A DNA stretch of 64,000 bases from Acidimicrobiia bacterium (GCA_026002975.1 BPGJ01000007.1:105777-169776); one strand, 5' to 3'. Counted from the stretch's first letter, positions 34,345-43,931 are shown. A program made the numbers and translations. Notes: generated from the sequence alone by a model not told the origin.

Positions 34345-34366
34345 GTTCACCTGTCGTTCACCCCGG
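34345..34366 (+). promoter_or_regulatory. PHO box (two 11-nt direct repeats) before pstS
   Basis: Two 11-nt units, GTTCACCTGTC and GTTCACCCCGG, stand in tandem. They match the GTTCAcc direct repeats bound by PhoP/RegX3-type regulators in actinobacteria. They lie 27 bp before the TAGCTT box, where an activator would contact polymerase. Confidence 0.8.
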
Positions 34367-34393
34367 GGCGGGATCCGGGTAACCCCCGCCACC

Positions 34394-34399
34394 TAGCTT
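34394..34399 (+). promoter_or_regulatory. -10 box TAGCTT for the pst operon
   Basis: TAGCTT is about 30 nt before the pstS start. With a start site near 34406 the leader is about 23 nt and contains AGGAG (34418-34422), so pstS, unlike many genes here, is not leaderless. Confidence 0.55.
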
Positions 34400-34428
34400 G
34401 GCTGCGTACACCCGAACAGGAGAAACGA

Positions 34429-35484
34429 ATGCGAAAGATGATTGCGCTTCTGACCGCGGTGTCCCTGGCGCTCGTGGCATGTGGGAGCGGCGAAGGAGGT
34501 TCCACCCCCACCACGTCGGGTTCGGGAGGTTCGGAGGGAACCGCTCCGCCCAGCGCCGGAGGCCAGATAGTCATCTCCGGTTCCTCGACCGTCGAACCGA
34601 TCACCGCTCGGGTCGCGGAAGCTTTCGCCGCTTCCCGCCCCGACGTGTCGATCAGTGTCGACGGACCGGGCACCTCCGACGGCTTCGTGTTGTTCTGTAA
34701 CGGGGAAACCGACATCTCCGACGCTTCGAGGGCGATCAAGGAATCGGAGCTGGAGACCTGCCTGGCCAACGGGATAGAACCGATCGAGATCAAGGTGGCG
34801 ATCGACGGCCTGTCGGTGATCACCCACCCCGACAACGACATGGTGTCTTGCCTCGACTTCGGAGACCTCTACGCCTTGCTCGGGATCGAATCCACCGGTT
34901 TCAGCCGCTGGTCCGACGCCAACGACCTGGCCGCCGAGCTCCAGGCCGAAGGACTCGGTGCCCGCCACGCTCCCTACCCGGACGAGCCGCTGGTCATCAC
35001 CGCACCCGGGGAGGAGTCCGGCACCTTCGATTCGTTCGTGGAGTTGGTGCTGGAACCGGTAGCCGAGGCGCGGGGGACGGACCCCAACCCGAGGCCGGAC
35101 TATGTGGCTTCTCCGAACGACAACGTCATCATCGAGGGGATCTCGGGCAACGTGACCTCCCTCGGTTGGGTCGGCTACGCCTTCGTGGTGGAGAACCTCG
35201 ACCGGGTCAAGGCCCTGGAAGTCGCCTCCCTCGACGGCGACTGCGTGGCGCCCACCGCCGAGACCATCGCCAGCTTCGAGTACCCGATCGCACGTCCCCT
35301 GTACATCTACGTGAACAAGGCCAGGGCCGAGGAGAAGCCGGAGGTCGCCGAGTTCGTGGACTTCTATCTCAGCGACCAGGGCTTGCAGGCGGTGGACGAG
35401 ACCGGGTACGTCCGGCTCACCGACGAGGAATACCAGACCTGGCGGGCCAATTGGCAGTCCCGCAACGTGGGCCACGTCGGTTGA
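34429..35484 (+). CDS. pstS: Phosphate ABC transporter substrate-binding lipoprotein
   Basis: A 351-residue extracytoplasmic phosphate receptor. Signal MRKMIALLTAVSLALVAC with Cys18 as the lipid site, then a Gly/Ser/Thr linker. The mature domain has QIVISGSSTVEPITARVAEA (phosphate-contact Ser/Thr loop), VSISVDGPGTSDGFVLFCNG, DISDASRAIKESE and GEESGTFDSFVELV, all typical of PstS. AGGAG 6 nt before the ATG. First gene of pstSCAB-phoU-regulator-kinase, preceded by a PHO box, so it should be induced under phosphate limitation. Confidence 0.95.
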   Translation: MRKMIALLTAVSLALVACGSGEGGSTPTTSGSGGSEGTAPPSAGGQIVISGSSTVEPITARVAEAFAASRPDVSISVDGPGTSDGFVLFCNGETDISDASRAIKESELETCLANGIEPIEIKVAIDGLSVITHPDNDMVSCLDFGDLYALLGIESTGFSRWSDANDLAAELQAEGLGARHAPYPDEPLVITAPGEESGTFDSFVELVLEPVAEARGTDPNPRPDYVASPNDNVIIEGISGNVTSLGWVGYAFVVENLDRVKALEVASLDGDCVAPTAETIASFEYPIARPLYIYVNKARAEEKPEVAEFVDFYLSDQGLQAVDETGYVRLTDEEYQTWRANWQSRNVGHVG

Positions 35485-35503
35485 CGGTTAGCCTGGAGGT
35501 CCG

Positions 35504-36418
35504 ATGAGCCTTCGAGGTCTGGAAGGCGACAGGAGACGCCAGCGGCGGGAGATCGGCTGGCGTCTCCTGTTCACCTCGGCGGCAGGGGGGACGATCCTGG
35601 TTAGCGCTGCCATCGTCGTCTCCCTGGCGGGCGAGGCGTGGACGTTCCTGGCCAACGTCGACCTCTCGGCCCTGTGGGACATCGGCTGGTTCCCACGAAG
35701 GGGCATGTACGACATAAAGACCCTGGTGGTCGGCACCCTACTGGTCGCCGGCATAGCGATGATCATCGCCGCTCCCCTCGGTCTGGGTGCTGCCGTCTAC
35801 CTGTCCGAATACGCCGACCGCCGACTCCGCAAGACCCTGAAGCCGATCCTCGAGATCCTGGCCGGGATACCTTCGGTGGTCCTCGGCTACTTCGCCCTCA
35901 CCTTCATCACCCCCGACCTCCTCAAGCCGATCTTCGGCAACGAGGTGGCTGCGTTCAACATGCTGGCCGCCGGGATCGGGGTGGGCATCCTCACCATCCC
36001 CCTGGTGGCCTCCATCTCCGAAGACGCCCTGAGGGCGGTCCCCACGTCTCTCCGGGAGGCGTCGTTCGGATTGGGGGCGTCCAAGCTCACCACCACCGTG
36101 CGGGTGGTGATCCCGGCCGCGGTGTCGGGGATCGTCGCCTCCCTCATCGTCGGGCTGTCCCGGGCCATAGGTGAGACGATGGTGGTGGCTATCGCCGCCG
36201 GAGCGACCGGAGGATCCCTGTTCTCCTGGAACGTGCTGCAACCCGGTCAGACCATGACCGCGGCGATGGCCGCGTTGGCGATCGGCTCCGACCGGGTGAG
36301 GGGCGACGACTACGCCTTCCAGAGTCTGTTCTTCCTGGGGCTCCTCCTGTTCGTCGCCACCCTCACCCTGAACGTCATCTCCGAACGGCTGGTCCGGCGG
36401 TTCAGGCAGCGTTACTGA
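35504..36418 (+). CDS. pstC: Phosphate ABC transporter permease PstC
   Basis: A 304-residue inner-membrane permease with six predicted TM helices. MYDIKTLVVGTLLVAGIAMI leads into the TM domain. Permease signature EILAGIPSVVLGYFALTF and the EAA loop EASFGLGASKLTTTVRVVIPAAVSGI (residues about 184-209) for PstB contact. The ATG at 35504 has GGAGG just upstream. It pairs with PstA; its TGA shares a base with the pstA ATG (TGATG). Confidence 0.95.
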   Translation: MSLRGLEGDRRRQRREIGWRLLFTSAAGGTILVSAAIVVSLAGEAWTFLANVDLSALWDIGWFPRRGMYDIKTLVVGTLLVAGIAMIIAAPLGLGAAVYLSEYADRRLRKTLKPILEILAGIPSVVLGYFALTFITPDLLKPIFGNEVAAFNMLAAGIGVGILTIPLVASISEDALRAVPTSLREASFGLGASKLTTTVRVVIPAAVSGIVASLIVGLSRAIGETMVVAIAAGATGGSLFSWNVLQPGQTMTAAMAALAIGSDRVRGDDYAFQSLFFLGLLLFVATLTLNVISERLVRRFRQRY

Positions 36419-37377
36419 TGGTCACCCGTAGTCCCGCATCCGACGCCCGCCTCGGCGCTGAGGCCGTCCGACGGGCCCTCACCGCCAAGAGAGCCGACAC
36501 CAGGGGTCTGGTCTTCCGGCTCGCCCTCCTGACGTGTCTGCTCGTCTCTCTCCTGGTTCTGGTGGTGCTCCTCGCCGACACCGTCCTGGGCAGCCTGTCT
36601 GTGTGGCGAACCCGGGGGCTGGCCGACTTCGTCAGGAGCCCCCTGTCGGCAGATCCCGCCGTCGCCGGGATCTGGCAGGCGTTCTACGGATCCGCAATCC
36701 TGATGGCGTTCGTGGTGGCGCTGGCGGTGCCGCTCGGGGTGGCCACCGCCATCTACCTGGAGGAATACGCCTCCGACAGCCGACTAGCCCAGGTGATCAA
36801 CGCCAACATCCGCAACCTGGCGGGTGTGCCCTCCATCGTCTACGGGCTGTTGGGTCTCGCCCTGTTCGTGAAAGCCCTGGGTTCTGTGACCGGTCCCGAA
36901 GTGTTCGGGAGGAGCCTCATCTCGGGAGGCCTGACCCTGGCCCCCCTCGCCCTTCCGGTGATCGTCATCGCGGCCGCCGAGGCCCTGCGGGCCGTCCCCG
37001 ATTCGATCCGGGAGGCGGCGGTCGGAGTGGGCGCAACGCCATGGCAGACCATACGCCACCACGTGCTGCCGGTGGCCGCCCCCGGGATCCTGACCGGCAT
37101 CATCCTCTCGGTGGGTAGGGCATTCGGGGAGGCTGCTCCCCTCCTGCTGGTGGGGGGGATCACCACCTTCTTCCAGCAGGCGGCCGGCTCCGGGTTCCTG
37201 GAGGTACTCCAAGGGCGGTTCAGCGCCCTGCCCGTGCTGGTGTTCAGCTGGAGCCGCCTCCCCCAGGAGGAGTTCAGGGCCCTGACAGCGGCGCTGATCG
37301 TGGTGATGCTGGTCCTCCTGTTGGCGATCAACGGGACCGCCATCTACCTTCGCCAACGATACGAGAAGGAGCTCTGA
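36418..37377 (+). CDS. pstA: Phosphate ABC transporter permease PstA
   Basis: A 319-residue second permease, again with about six TM helices: LLTCLLVSLLVLVVLLADTV near residue 40, VATAIYLEEYASDSRLAQVI, NIRNLAGVPSIVYGLLGLAL and the EAA loop EAAVGVGATPWQTIRHHVLP. The N-terminal 38 residues are hydrophilic and cytoplasmic. The start overlaps the pstC stop by one base; pstB follows immediately. Confidence 0.95.
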   Translation: MVTRSPASDARLGAEAVRRALTAKRADTRGLVFRLALLTCLLVSLLVLVVLLADTVLGSLSVWRTRGLADFVRSPLSADPAVAGIWQAFYGSAILMAFVVALAVPLGVATAIYLEEYASDSRLAQVINANIRNLAGVPSIVYGLLGLALFVKALGSVTGPEVFGRSLISGGLTLAPLALPVIVIAAAEALRAVPDSIREAAVGVGATPWQTIRHHVLPVAAPGILTGIILSVGRAFGEAAPLLLVGGITTFFQQAAGSGFLEVLQGRFSALPVLVFSWSRLPQEEFRALTAALIVVMLVLLLAINGTAIYLRQRYEKEL

Positions 37378-38217
37378 GTGGAGTCTGTGACCAAGCCGGA
37401 TCGCGAAGTAAGGGTCGAGGCGAAGCCCCGCGACACGTCGGACAGCCACGAGACGGTCTTCGAGATCGCCGGGCTCACCGTCACCTACGGGTCGGTCACC
37501 GCGGTGGAGGGGGTGAACCTCGACATCCGCAGCCGGGAGATAACCGCCCTCATCGGCCCGTCGGGCTGCGGCAAGTCGACCGTCCTCCGCTGCCTCAACC
37601 GGATGAACGACCTCATCCCCTCCGCGCGGGTCGGCGGAAAGGTGCTCTATCACGGGATCGACATCTACGACCCCGGGGTGGACCCGGTGGAGGTGCGGCG
37701 GCGGATCGGAATGGTGTTCCAGAAACCCAACCCGTTCCCCAAGTCGATCTACGAGAACGTCGCCTATGGGGCACGCATCGCCGGTATACGCGACCTGGAC
37801 GGCGTGGTCGAGGAGTCGCTCCGCAAGGCGGCCCTATGGGACGAGGTCAAGGACAAGCTCGACACCTCGGGGATGGCCCTCTCGGGAGGTCAGCAACAGA
37901 GGCTCTGCATAGCCAGGGCTCTTGCCACCGACCCCGACGTGCTGCTCATGGACGAGCCGTGTTCCGCCCTCGACCCCATCGCCACCCTCCGGATCGAAGA
38001 GCTCATGCTCGAGTTGAAGGACGAATACACCTTCGTGATCGTCACCCACAACATGCAGCAAGCCGCCCGGGTTTCCGACCGGACCGCCTTCTTCTCCATC
38101 GAGGTCACCCCCCAGGGGCGAAGAGGTCGCCTGGTGGAATACGATCGAACCGAGAAGATCTTCACCAGTCCCTCCCAGAAGGAGACCGAGGATTACATCA
38201 CCGGAAGGTTCGGTTGA
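37378..38217 (+). CDS. pstB: Phosphate ABC transporter ATP-binding protein
   Basis: A 279-residue ATPase. Walker [22 protein letters not shown]-loop [18 protein letters not shown], signature [17 protein letters not shown], Walker [16 protein letters not shown] and the switch His in [16 protein letters not shown]. An extra N-terminal tail of about 27 polar residues precedes the domain. The GTG start directly abuts the pstA stop; the stop overlaps phoU (TGATG). Confidence 0.96.
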   Translation: MESVTKPDREVRVEAKPRDTSDSHETVFEIAGLTVTYGSVTAVEGVNLDIRSREITALIGPSGCGKSTVLRCLNRMNDLIPSARVGGKVLYHGIDIYDPGVDPVEVRRRIGMVFQKPNPFPKSIYENVAYGARIAGIRDLDGVVEESLRKAALWDEVKDKLDTSGMALSGGQQQRLCIARALATDPDVLLMDEPCSALDPIATLRIEELMLELKDEYTFVIVTHNMQQAARVSDRTAFFSIEVTPQGRRGRLVEYDRTEKIFTSPSQKETEDYITGRFG

Positions 38218-38909
38218 TGCCCGACGTCAGATCCCACTTCCATCAAGAGCTGGAGCGTCTCGAGCAGGCGGTCCTCGACGTTTCGGACCGTTGCGACCGG
38301 ATGATCGGGATGGCGGTGGAAGCGGTCTGCGCCGGGGATCTCGAGTTGGCCGAGCGGGTGGTGGCCGAAGACAACGAGATCGACCGCATCTACCTCGACT
38401 CCCACGACCGGTGGATCGAGTTGATGGCCCGCCAGCAGCCGATGGGCTCCGACCTCAGGCTGATGTCGGTGATCCTCCACCTGAACGTCACCCTGGAGCG
38501 TTCGGGTGATCAATGCGTGAACATCGCCAAGATGGCGCAAGTCACGGAAGGGTTGCCCCGTTCGGAGCGGATCGTTTCCCAGATCCGGGAGATGGGAGAC
38601 CTCGTCCGTCCGATGCTGCGCACCGCGGTCCACGCGTTCATCCGGCGGGACGCCGAAGAGGCTCGCCTCCTCCCCGCCATGGACGAACCGGTAGACCGGA
38701 TCAACCGGAACATGTACCGGGAGGTGGTGGCCTGCGGTCCCGACCCCAAACTCCTCGAATGGGCCACCCGGATGATGATGGTGTCCCGGGCTTTGGAACG
38801 GATCGGCGACCAGGCCGTCGACATCGGGGAACAGGTCGTCTTCCTCGTCACCGGCGAATACCACGAGTTCAGCGAGGAGGCGTTCCTGGGACGTGGTGGC
38901 GGCGACTGA
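38217..38909 (+). CDS. phoU: Phosphate-uptake regulator PhoU
   Basis: A 230-residue two-repeat helical protein linking PstB to the sensor kinase and repressing uptake when phosphate is ample. Signatures: RSHFHQELERLEQAVLDVSD, DNEIDRIYLDSHDRWIELMA, RLMSVILHLNVTLERSGDQC with the metal-site Glu/Asp pattern, and ATRMMMVSRALERIGDQAVD in the second repeat. The start overlaps pstB. Its last 17 bases overlap the response-regulator gene. Confidence 0.94.
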   Translation: MPDVRSHFHQELERLEQAVLDVSDRCDRMIGMAVEAVCAGDLELAERVVAEDNEIDRIYLDSHDRWIELMARQQPMGSDLRLMSVILHLNVTLERSGDQCVNIAKMAQVTEGLPRSERIVSQIREMGDLVRPMLRTAVHAFIRRDAEEARLLPAMDEPVDRINRNMYREVVACGPDPKLLEWATRMMMVSRALERIGDQAVDIGEQVVFLVTGEYHEFSEEAFLGRGGGD

Positions 38910-39603
38910 GCACCGACCGCTGATCCTCCTCGTCGAGGACGAGGCGGACCTGGTCGAGTCGATGCGGTTCGCCCTCGAAGCGGAGGGGTTCGACGTCGTC
39001 ACCGCGTCCACCGGCCGTGAAGGTCTCGACAAGGCCCGCACGCATCGCCCGTCCCTCGTGCTCCTCGACCTCATGCTCCCCGAGTCGTCTGGACTCGACG
39101 TGTGCCGGTACCTCCGAGCCGAATCCGACGTCCCGATCATCATGCTCACCGCAAGGGACGGGGAGGCCGACAAGGTCGCAGGCCTGGAGCTCGGCGCCGA
39201 CGACTACGTCACCAAGCCGTTCTCGATGCGGGAGCTGGTGGCCCGGATCCGCGCCCAATTGCGCCGTTCGTTCCGCTCCGGGACCTTCGCCGAGGTGTCG
39301 GAGGTGTTGCGGGGCGGGAGGATCACCCTCGATGTCGACGCCCACGAGGTGGCGGTAGACGGGAACCCGGTATCCCTTCGCCCCAAGGAGTTCGACCTGC
39401 TCGAGTCGTTGATGAGACGCAAGGGGAAGCTCGTCACCCGGGAGACCCTCATCGACGAAGTGTGGGGCCCGGGCTACTTCGGGGACACCAAGACACTGGA
39501 TGTCCACATCAAGAGATTGAGGGACAAGCTCGAACCCGACCCCGCCAACCCCACCCACATCGTCACCGTGAGGGGTCTCGGATACAAGTTCGTGGATGGC
39601 TGA
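38893..39603 (+). CDS. Phosphate-responsive response regulator (PhoP/RegX3 type)
   Basis: A 236-residue OmpR/PhoB-family regulator. Receiver domain: LILLVEDEADLVESM (acidic pair), phospho-acceptor Asp in LVLLDLMLPESSG, LTARDGEADKV, and Lys in YVTKPFSMRELVARI. Winged-helix DNA-binding domain: LDVDAHEVAVDGNPVSLRPK, EFDLLESLMRRKGKLVTRE and LDVHIKRLRDKLEPDPANP, GLGYKF. Placement in the pst operon and the PHO box at pstS indicate it controls phosphate starvation genes. The GTG start lies inside phoU; the end overlaps the kinase by 8 bases. Confidence 0.93.
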   Translation: MVAATEHRPLILLVEDEADLVESMRFALEAEGFDVVTASTGREGLDKARTHRPSLVLLDLMLPESSGLDVCRYLRAESDVPIIMLTARDGEADKVAGLELGADDYVTKPFSMRELVARIRAQLRRSFRSGTFAEVSEVLRGGRITLDVDAHEVAVDGNPVSLRPKEFDLLESLMRRKGKLVTRETLIDEVWGPGYFGDTKTLDVHIKRLRDKLEPDPANPTHIVTVRGLGYKFVDG

Positions 39604-40888
39604 CCGTTCCACGTTGACGGCCTGGGCCGTCGCCCGGTTCGTGGTGGTTTACCTCGTCGGTTCGTCTCTGCTCCTGGTGTTGGGGGTCGACACCCTGTGG
39701 ATGGCGGTGCTCCTCGCCGGCGCGGTCGGGGGGATCACGGTCTGGTGGAGCCTGAGGGGAGCGGTTCGGGCTCTCGACGCCGCGGCATCGGGTCGTCCGT
39801 CCCGTCGGCTTCCCGGCGACCTCGACCGGATCGCCCGGGGGATCGAGGATCGGATCGGGGAGCTGGAACGACGTTCCCAGGAAGCAGAGCAGTCCCTGGC
39901 GCTCCTCGAGGAGGTCCTGGCCAGATTCCCACACGGGGTGGTCGTGGTGGACCGCGACGAGCAGGTGATCTACATGAACCCGGTTGCCGTCACCCTGGCA
40001 GGGGGGGAGAGCGCTCACCTCTCCGGCCTGACACCCCACCGTCTCCAGACGCTGATCCGCCAGGTCGTCTCCGAGGGTGCGCCCCGCACCGAAGACGTGG
40101 AGCAGGTGTCACCCCAGGCGGTGTTGTCGGTGTCGGCGATACCCGCCGGCAGGCACGTCGTCGCCGTGGTCACCGACGTGACCGAGCAACGCCGGGTGGA
40201 GCAGATGCGGCGGGACTTCGTGGCCGACGCCTCCCACGAGTTGAAGACGCCCCTGGCTTCCATCACCGCGTCGTTGGAAGCCCTACGGATCGCTCTGAAT
40301 CGACGGCCGGACAGGGTGGAGGAGTTCGTGTCCCGGGTGGAGGCCGGGGTCGGACAGCTCGCCCGGATAGTCGAAGACCTCCTCGACCTGTCACGTCTCG
40401 AGTCCTCCCACCTGGAGATGACCCGGGTCGACTTGGCCCGACTGGTGGGCGAAGAGGCGGCGAGGTTCGCCTCCAAGGCCGAAGCCGCCGGGATCGAGCT
40501 CGTGGTGGAGCTCAACCCTGCCGAAGTCGACGGTTCTCCCCGGGACCTGGCGTTGGCGATCCGCAACCTCTGCGACAACGCCATCCGGTACACCGATTCC
40601 GGGGGAAAGGTGGTCCTCCGGGTGTACTCCGATGCCGACCGTGCCGTGGTGGAAGTGGCCGACAACGGCATCGGCATCCCTCGGAGAGCCCTGTCCAGGG
40701 TGTTCGAGCGTTTCTACCGGGTGGACTCGGCCCGGTCACGAGCCACCGGAGGAACCGGGCTGGGGTTGGCGATCGTGAAGCACGTGGTGCAGCGACACGG
40801 GGGTACGGTGACGGTGGAGAGCGAACTGGGGGCCGGATCCACCTTCCGGGTGTCGCTTCCCCGCAACCAGACCCCATCCGGCAACTAA
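39596..40888 (+). CDS. Phosphate-sensing histidine kinase (PhoR/SenX3 type)
   Basis: A 430-residue membrane kinase. Two N-terminal TM helices (about residues 9-30 and 34-52) with almost no external loop, a short coiled linker, a PAS-like domain (ARFPHGVVVVDRDEQVIYMN, about residues 108-190), the H-box FVADASHELKTPLASITASL, N-box IRNLCDNAIRYTDSGG, G1 VADNGIGIPRRALSRVFERF and G2 TGGTGLGLAIVKHVV. The lack of a sizeable sensor loop is typical of PhoR/SenX3, which read the state of Pst-PhoU. Last gene of the operon; dxs follows with its own box. Confidence 0.93.
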   Translation: MADRSTLTAWAVARFVVVYLVGSSLLLVLGVDTLWMAVLLAGAVGGITVWWSLRGAVRALDAAASGRPSRRLPGDLDRIARGIEDRIGELERRSQEAEQSLALLEEVLARFPHGVVVVDRDEQVIYMNPVAVTLAGGESAHLSGLTPHRLQTLIRQVVSEGAPRTEDVEQVSPQAVLSVSAIPAGRHVVAVVTDVTEQRRVEQMRRDFVADASHELKTPLASITASLEALRIALNRRPDRVEEFVSRVEAGVGQLARIVEDLLDLSRLESSHLEMTRVDLARLVGEEAARFASKAEAAGIELVVELNPAEVDGSPRDLALAIRNLCDNAIRYTDSGGKVVLRVYSDADRAVVEVADNGIGIPRRALSRVFERFYRVDSARSRATGGTGLGLAIVKHVVQRHGGTVTVESELGAGSTFRVSLPRNQTPSGN

Positions 40889-40891
40889 CCT
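40886..40891 (+). promoter_or_regulatory. -10 box TAACCT for dxs
   Basis: TAACCT overlaps the kinase stop codon and lies 8 nt before the dxs GTG at 40900. Confidence 0.5.
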
Positions 40892-40899
40892 TCCTGTAG

Positions 40900-42753
40900 G
40901 TGGCGATCCTCGATCGAATCTCCGATCCGACCGACCTGAGGAAGCTGTCCCATGCCGAGCTGACCCAGCTCGCCGAGGAGATCCGCCGGTTCCTGGTCGA
41001 GTCGCTGTCCCGCACCGGGGGGCACTTGTCTCCCAACCTGGGTGTGGTCGAGCTCACCATCGCCCTTCACCGGGTGTTCGCCAGTCCCCGGGATCGGATC
41101 ATCTGGGATGTGGGACACCAGGCGTACGTCCACAAGCTGCTCACCGGTCGGAAGGACTTCAGCCGACTGCGAGCCTTCGGCGGTCTCTCCGGATATCCAT
41201 CCCGGGCGGAGAGTCCCCACGACTGGGTCGAGAACAGCCACGCCTCCACCTCCCTCAGCTATGCCCTGGGTCATGCTCTCAGCAACCCCGACTACTACAC
41301 GGTGGCGGTGATCGGAGACGGCGCCCTCACCGGGGGCATGGCCTACGAGGCGCTCAACCACATCGCCGTCGCGCGTCCCCGTCGGCTGATCATCGTGGTC
41401 AACGACAACGGACGCTCCTATGCCCCCACGGTGGGTGGTCTCGCCATGCTCGCCAACCTGGCCCACCTGCGTTTCGACCCACGCTACGAGTGGGCCAAGA
41501 AGACCACCAGTCGCATCCTCCGGGGTCTCCCCATCGTCGGGGAGACCGCCGAGGAGCTGGCGACCCGCTTCAAGGAGGCGGTGAAGCAGATGCTGGAGCC
41601 GTCTACGGTGTTCGACACCCTGGGCCTCAAGTATTCGGGGCGGATCGACGGTCACGACCTGCCGCTGCTCGAGGACACCCTGGAACGGGCCAAGGAATTC
41701 GACGAGCCGGTGGTGGTGCACGTCGTCACCGACAAGGGGAGGGGTTACCCACCTGCGATCGCCGACGAAGTCGACCGCCTCCACGGGGTGGGGCGTTTCG
41801 ACGTCGCCACCGGCCAACCTCTCGGTTCCGAACTGAAGCTGACCGACGTGGTCGGGAAGGCGCTGCTGGAGGCGGCTCGGCGAAGAGAAGACCTGGTGGC
41901 CATCTCGGCGGCGATGATCTCCTCGACCGGCCTCGCCGACATGGCCGAGGAGTTCCCCGACCGGGTGATCGACACGGGCATCGCCGAACAGCACGCGGTC
42001 ACCTTGGCGGCCGGTTTGGCCATGGCGGGGAAACGTCCGGTGGTCGCCATCTACTCGACCTTCCTGCAGAGGGCCTTCGACCAGATCATGATGGACGTGG
42101 CTCTCCACCGGCTCCCGGTTGTGTTCCTGATCGACCGGGCCGGGGTGACCGGCCCGGATGGCCCGAGCCACCACGGCGTGTTCGACCTGTCGTATCTGAG
42201 GATGATCCCCGGCCTGGTGGTCGGCGCTCCTTCCGACGCAGCCGAGCTGTGCGCCATGCTGGAGACCGCCATCGCCTACGACGGGCCGATCGCAATCCGC
42301 TATCCCAAGGCGGCGGCGACGTCGGTGCCGACCGTGCCGGCCGACCCGATCCCGGTGGGTGAATGGCAGGAACGCTCGGCGGGCGAGGACGTTCTGTTCC
42401 TGGCGGCGGGCCGGATGGTCGAGACCGCGGAGAAGGCGGCCGCGCAGCTCGCCCAGCGGGGAGTGTCTTGCGGGGTGGTGGCGGCTCGCTGGGTGAAGCC
42501 CATGGACCGACGTCTGGAAGACTGGGTGGCCCGGTATCCCACGGTGGTCACCTTGGAGGACAACGTGGTGACCGGCGGGTTCGGGGCGGCCGTCTTGGAG
42601 CGCCTCGCCGATACCGGGCTCGCCGACCGGGTCAGGGTGGTGGGTATCCCCGACCGTTTCCTCCCGGCGGGATCGGCCGACGATGTCCTCGCCTCGGTGG
42701 GTCTGGATCCGGATTCGGTAGCCGACCGGGTGGTGGGGCTCCTGGGTCGCTGA
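40900..42753 (+). CDS. dxs: 1-deoxy-D-xylulose-5-phosphate synthase
   Basis: Thiamine-diphosphate enzyme joining pyruvate and glyceraldehyde 3-phosphate, entry to the MEP isoprenoid pathway. The 617 residues show HLSPNLGVVELTIALHRVF, IWDVGHQAYVHKLLTGR, GLSGYPSRAESPHDWVENSH (equivalent of the E. coli SEYDVFGAGHS region), VIGDGALTGGMAYEALNH (ThDP motif), DGHDLPLLEDTL, the transketolase-type TGIAEQHAVTLAAGLAM and DRAGVTGPDGPSHHGVFD. GTG start, leaderless pattern. Independent of the flanking operons. Confidence 0.96.
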   Translation: MAILDRISDPTDLRKLSHAELTQLAEEIRRFLVESLSRTGGHLSPNLGVVELTIALHRVFASPRDRIIWDVGHQAYVHKLLTGRKDFSRLRAFGGLSGYPSRAESPHDWVENSHASTSLSYALGHALSNPDYYTVAVIGDGALTGGMAYEALNHIAVARPRRLIIVVNDNGRSYAPTVGGLAMLANLAHLRFDPRYEWAKKTTSRILRGLPIVGETAEELATRFKEAVKQMLEPSTVFDTLGLKYSGRIDGHDLPLLEDTLERAKEFDEPVVVHVVTDKGRGYPPAIADEVDRLHGVGRFDVATGQPLGSELKLTDVVGKALLEAARRREDLVAISAAMISSTGLADMAEEFPDRVIDTGIAEQHAVTLAAGLAMAGKRPVVAIYSTFLQRAFDQIMMDVALHRLPVVFLIDRAGVTGPDGPSHHGVFDLSYLRMIPGLVVGAPSDAAELCAMLETAIAYDGPIAIRYPKAAATSVPTVPADPIPVGEWQERSAGEDVLFLAAGRMVETAEKAAAQLAQRGVSCGVVAARWVKPMDRRLEDWVARYPTVVTLEDNVVTGGFGAAVLERLADTGLADRVRVVGIPDRFLPAGSADDVLASVGLDPDSVADRVVGLLGR

Positions 42754-42834
42754 CCCGGCGCGGCGACATCACCCCTGCTAGGTTTGCCCGGGGGTTCGCC
42801 GGGGTGGACCCCATTCGACATCGGGAGGAAGCAC

Positions 42835-43923
42835 ATGAGAAGACTGACCTTGTCCATCTCCGTCTTGGCGTTGGTGGTCGCTGCCTGTACCCAGGCAGCC
42901 GACCAGACGACCACGACCGCGGCGGGAGGCCAACCCAGCGGCCAGGGCCTGCTCGCCACCGTGCAGGACCGCGGGACCCTGCTGTGCGGCGTCAACGACG
43001 CGGTGCCGGGATTCGGGTTCCGCAACCCCGACGGCACCTTCTCGGGATTCGACATCGACTACTGCAAGGCCGTTGCCGCGGCGGTGCTGGGCGACGCCGA
43101 CGCGGTCGAGTACGTCCCCCTGACCGCCCAGCAGCGGTTCACGGCTCTCCAGTCGGGCGAGATCGACGTCCTCATCCGCAACACGACCTGGACCGCATCC
43201 CGGGACGGTGGCGAAGGCGCCACCTTCCTCCACACCACCTTCTACGACGGTCAGGGGATGATGGTCCGTGCCGATTCGGGGATAACGACGATCGAGGAGC
43301 TCGAGGGGTCTGCCATCTGCGTGCTGTCGGGCACCACCACCGAGCTGAACCTGGCCACCCGGATGGCCGGGATCGACTACACCCCGCTCACCTTCGAGGA
43401 CAACGAGACCCTGCAGTCGGCGTTCGTGGCCGGCCAATGTGAGGGCTGGACATCCGACAAGAGCCAGCTCGCCGGTGTTCGCTCCAACTTCCCCGAGGCC
43501 GAAGGCGGCCCCGAGTCGCTGGTGATCCTGGAAGAGACCTTCTCCAAGGAGCCTCTCGGTCCGGTGGTGCGGGACGGCGACTCCCAGTGGGCCCAAGTGG
43601 TCGACTGGGTGGTGCTGGCCACCATCCAGGCGGAGGAGTTCGGGATCACCTCCCAGAACATCGACACCTTCGCCGACACCGACGACAACGCCATCCGCAG
43701 GTTCCTCGGTCTGGAGATCACCGACGACGAAGGCAACACCACGGTGTTCGACCCCGGTCTCGGCCTCCCCACCGACTTCGCCTCCCGGGTGATCCGGGCG
43801 GTGGGGAACTACGCCGAGATCTACGATCGGAACGTAGGACCGAACACGCCGCTGGGCCTGGAACGTGGGCTCAACGCCCTGTGGACGGACGGTGGACTCC
43901 TCTACGCTCCGCCGTATCGCTGA
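42835..43923 (+). CDS. aapJ: General amino-acid ABC transporter substrate-binding lipoprotein (AapJ type)
   Basis: A 362-residue periplasmic-type binding protein anchored by a lipid: signal MRRLTLSISVLALVVAAC with Cys18, a Thr/Gly linker, then GTLLCGVNDAVPGFGFRNPD and FSGFDIDYCKAVAAAVLGDA, LTAQQRFTALQSGEIDVLIR and NTTWTASRDGGEGATFLHTT, which are characteristic of AapJ/BztA general L-amino-acid receptors. GGGAGGAA before the ATG. A strong 14-bp hairpin follows the stop and precedes the permease genes, which may give receptor excess over permease. Confidence 0.92.
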   Translation: MRRLTLSISVLALVVAACTQAADQTTTTAAGGQPSGQGLLATVQDRGTLLCGVNDAVPGFGFRNPDGTFSGFDIDYCKAVAAAVLGDADAVEYVPLTAQQRFTALQSGEIDVLIRNTTWTASRDGGEGATFLHTTFYDGQGMMVRADSGITTIEELEGSAICVLSGTTTELNLATRMAGIDYTPLTFEDNETLQSAFVAGQCEGWTSDKSQLAGVRSNFPEAEGGPESLVILEETFSKEPLGPVVRDGDSQWAQVVDWVVLATIQAEEFGITSQNIDTFADTDDNAIRRFLGLEITDDEGNTTVFDPGLGLPTDFASRVIRAVGNYAEIYDRNVGPNTPLGLERGLNALWTDGGLLYAPPYR

Positions 43924-43931
43924 ACCCGACC

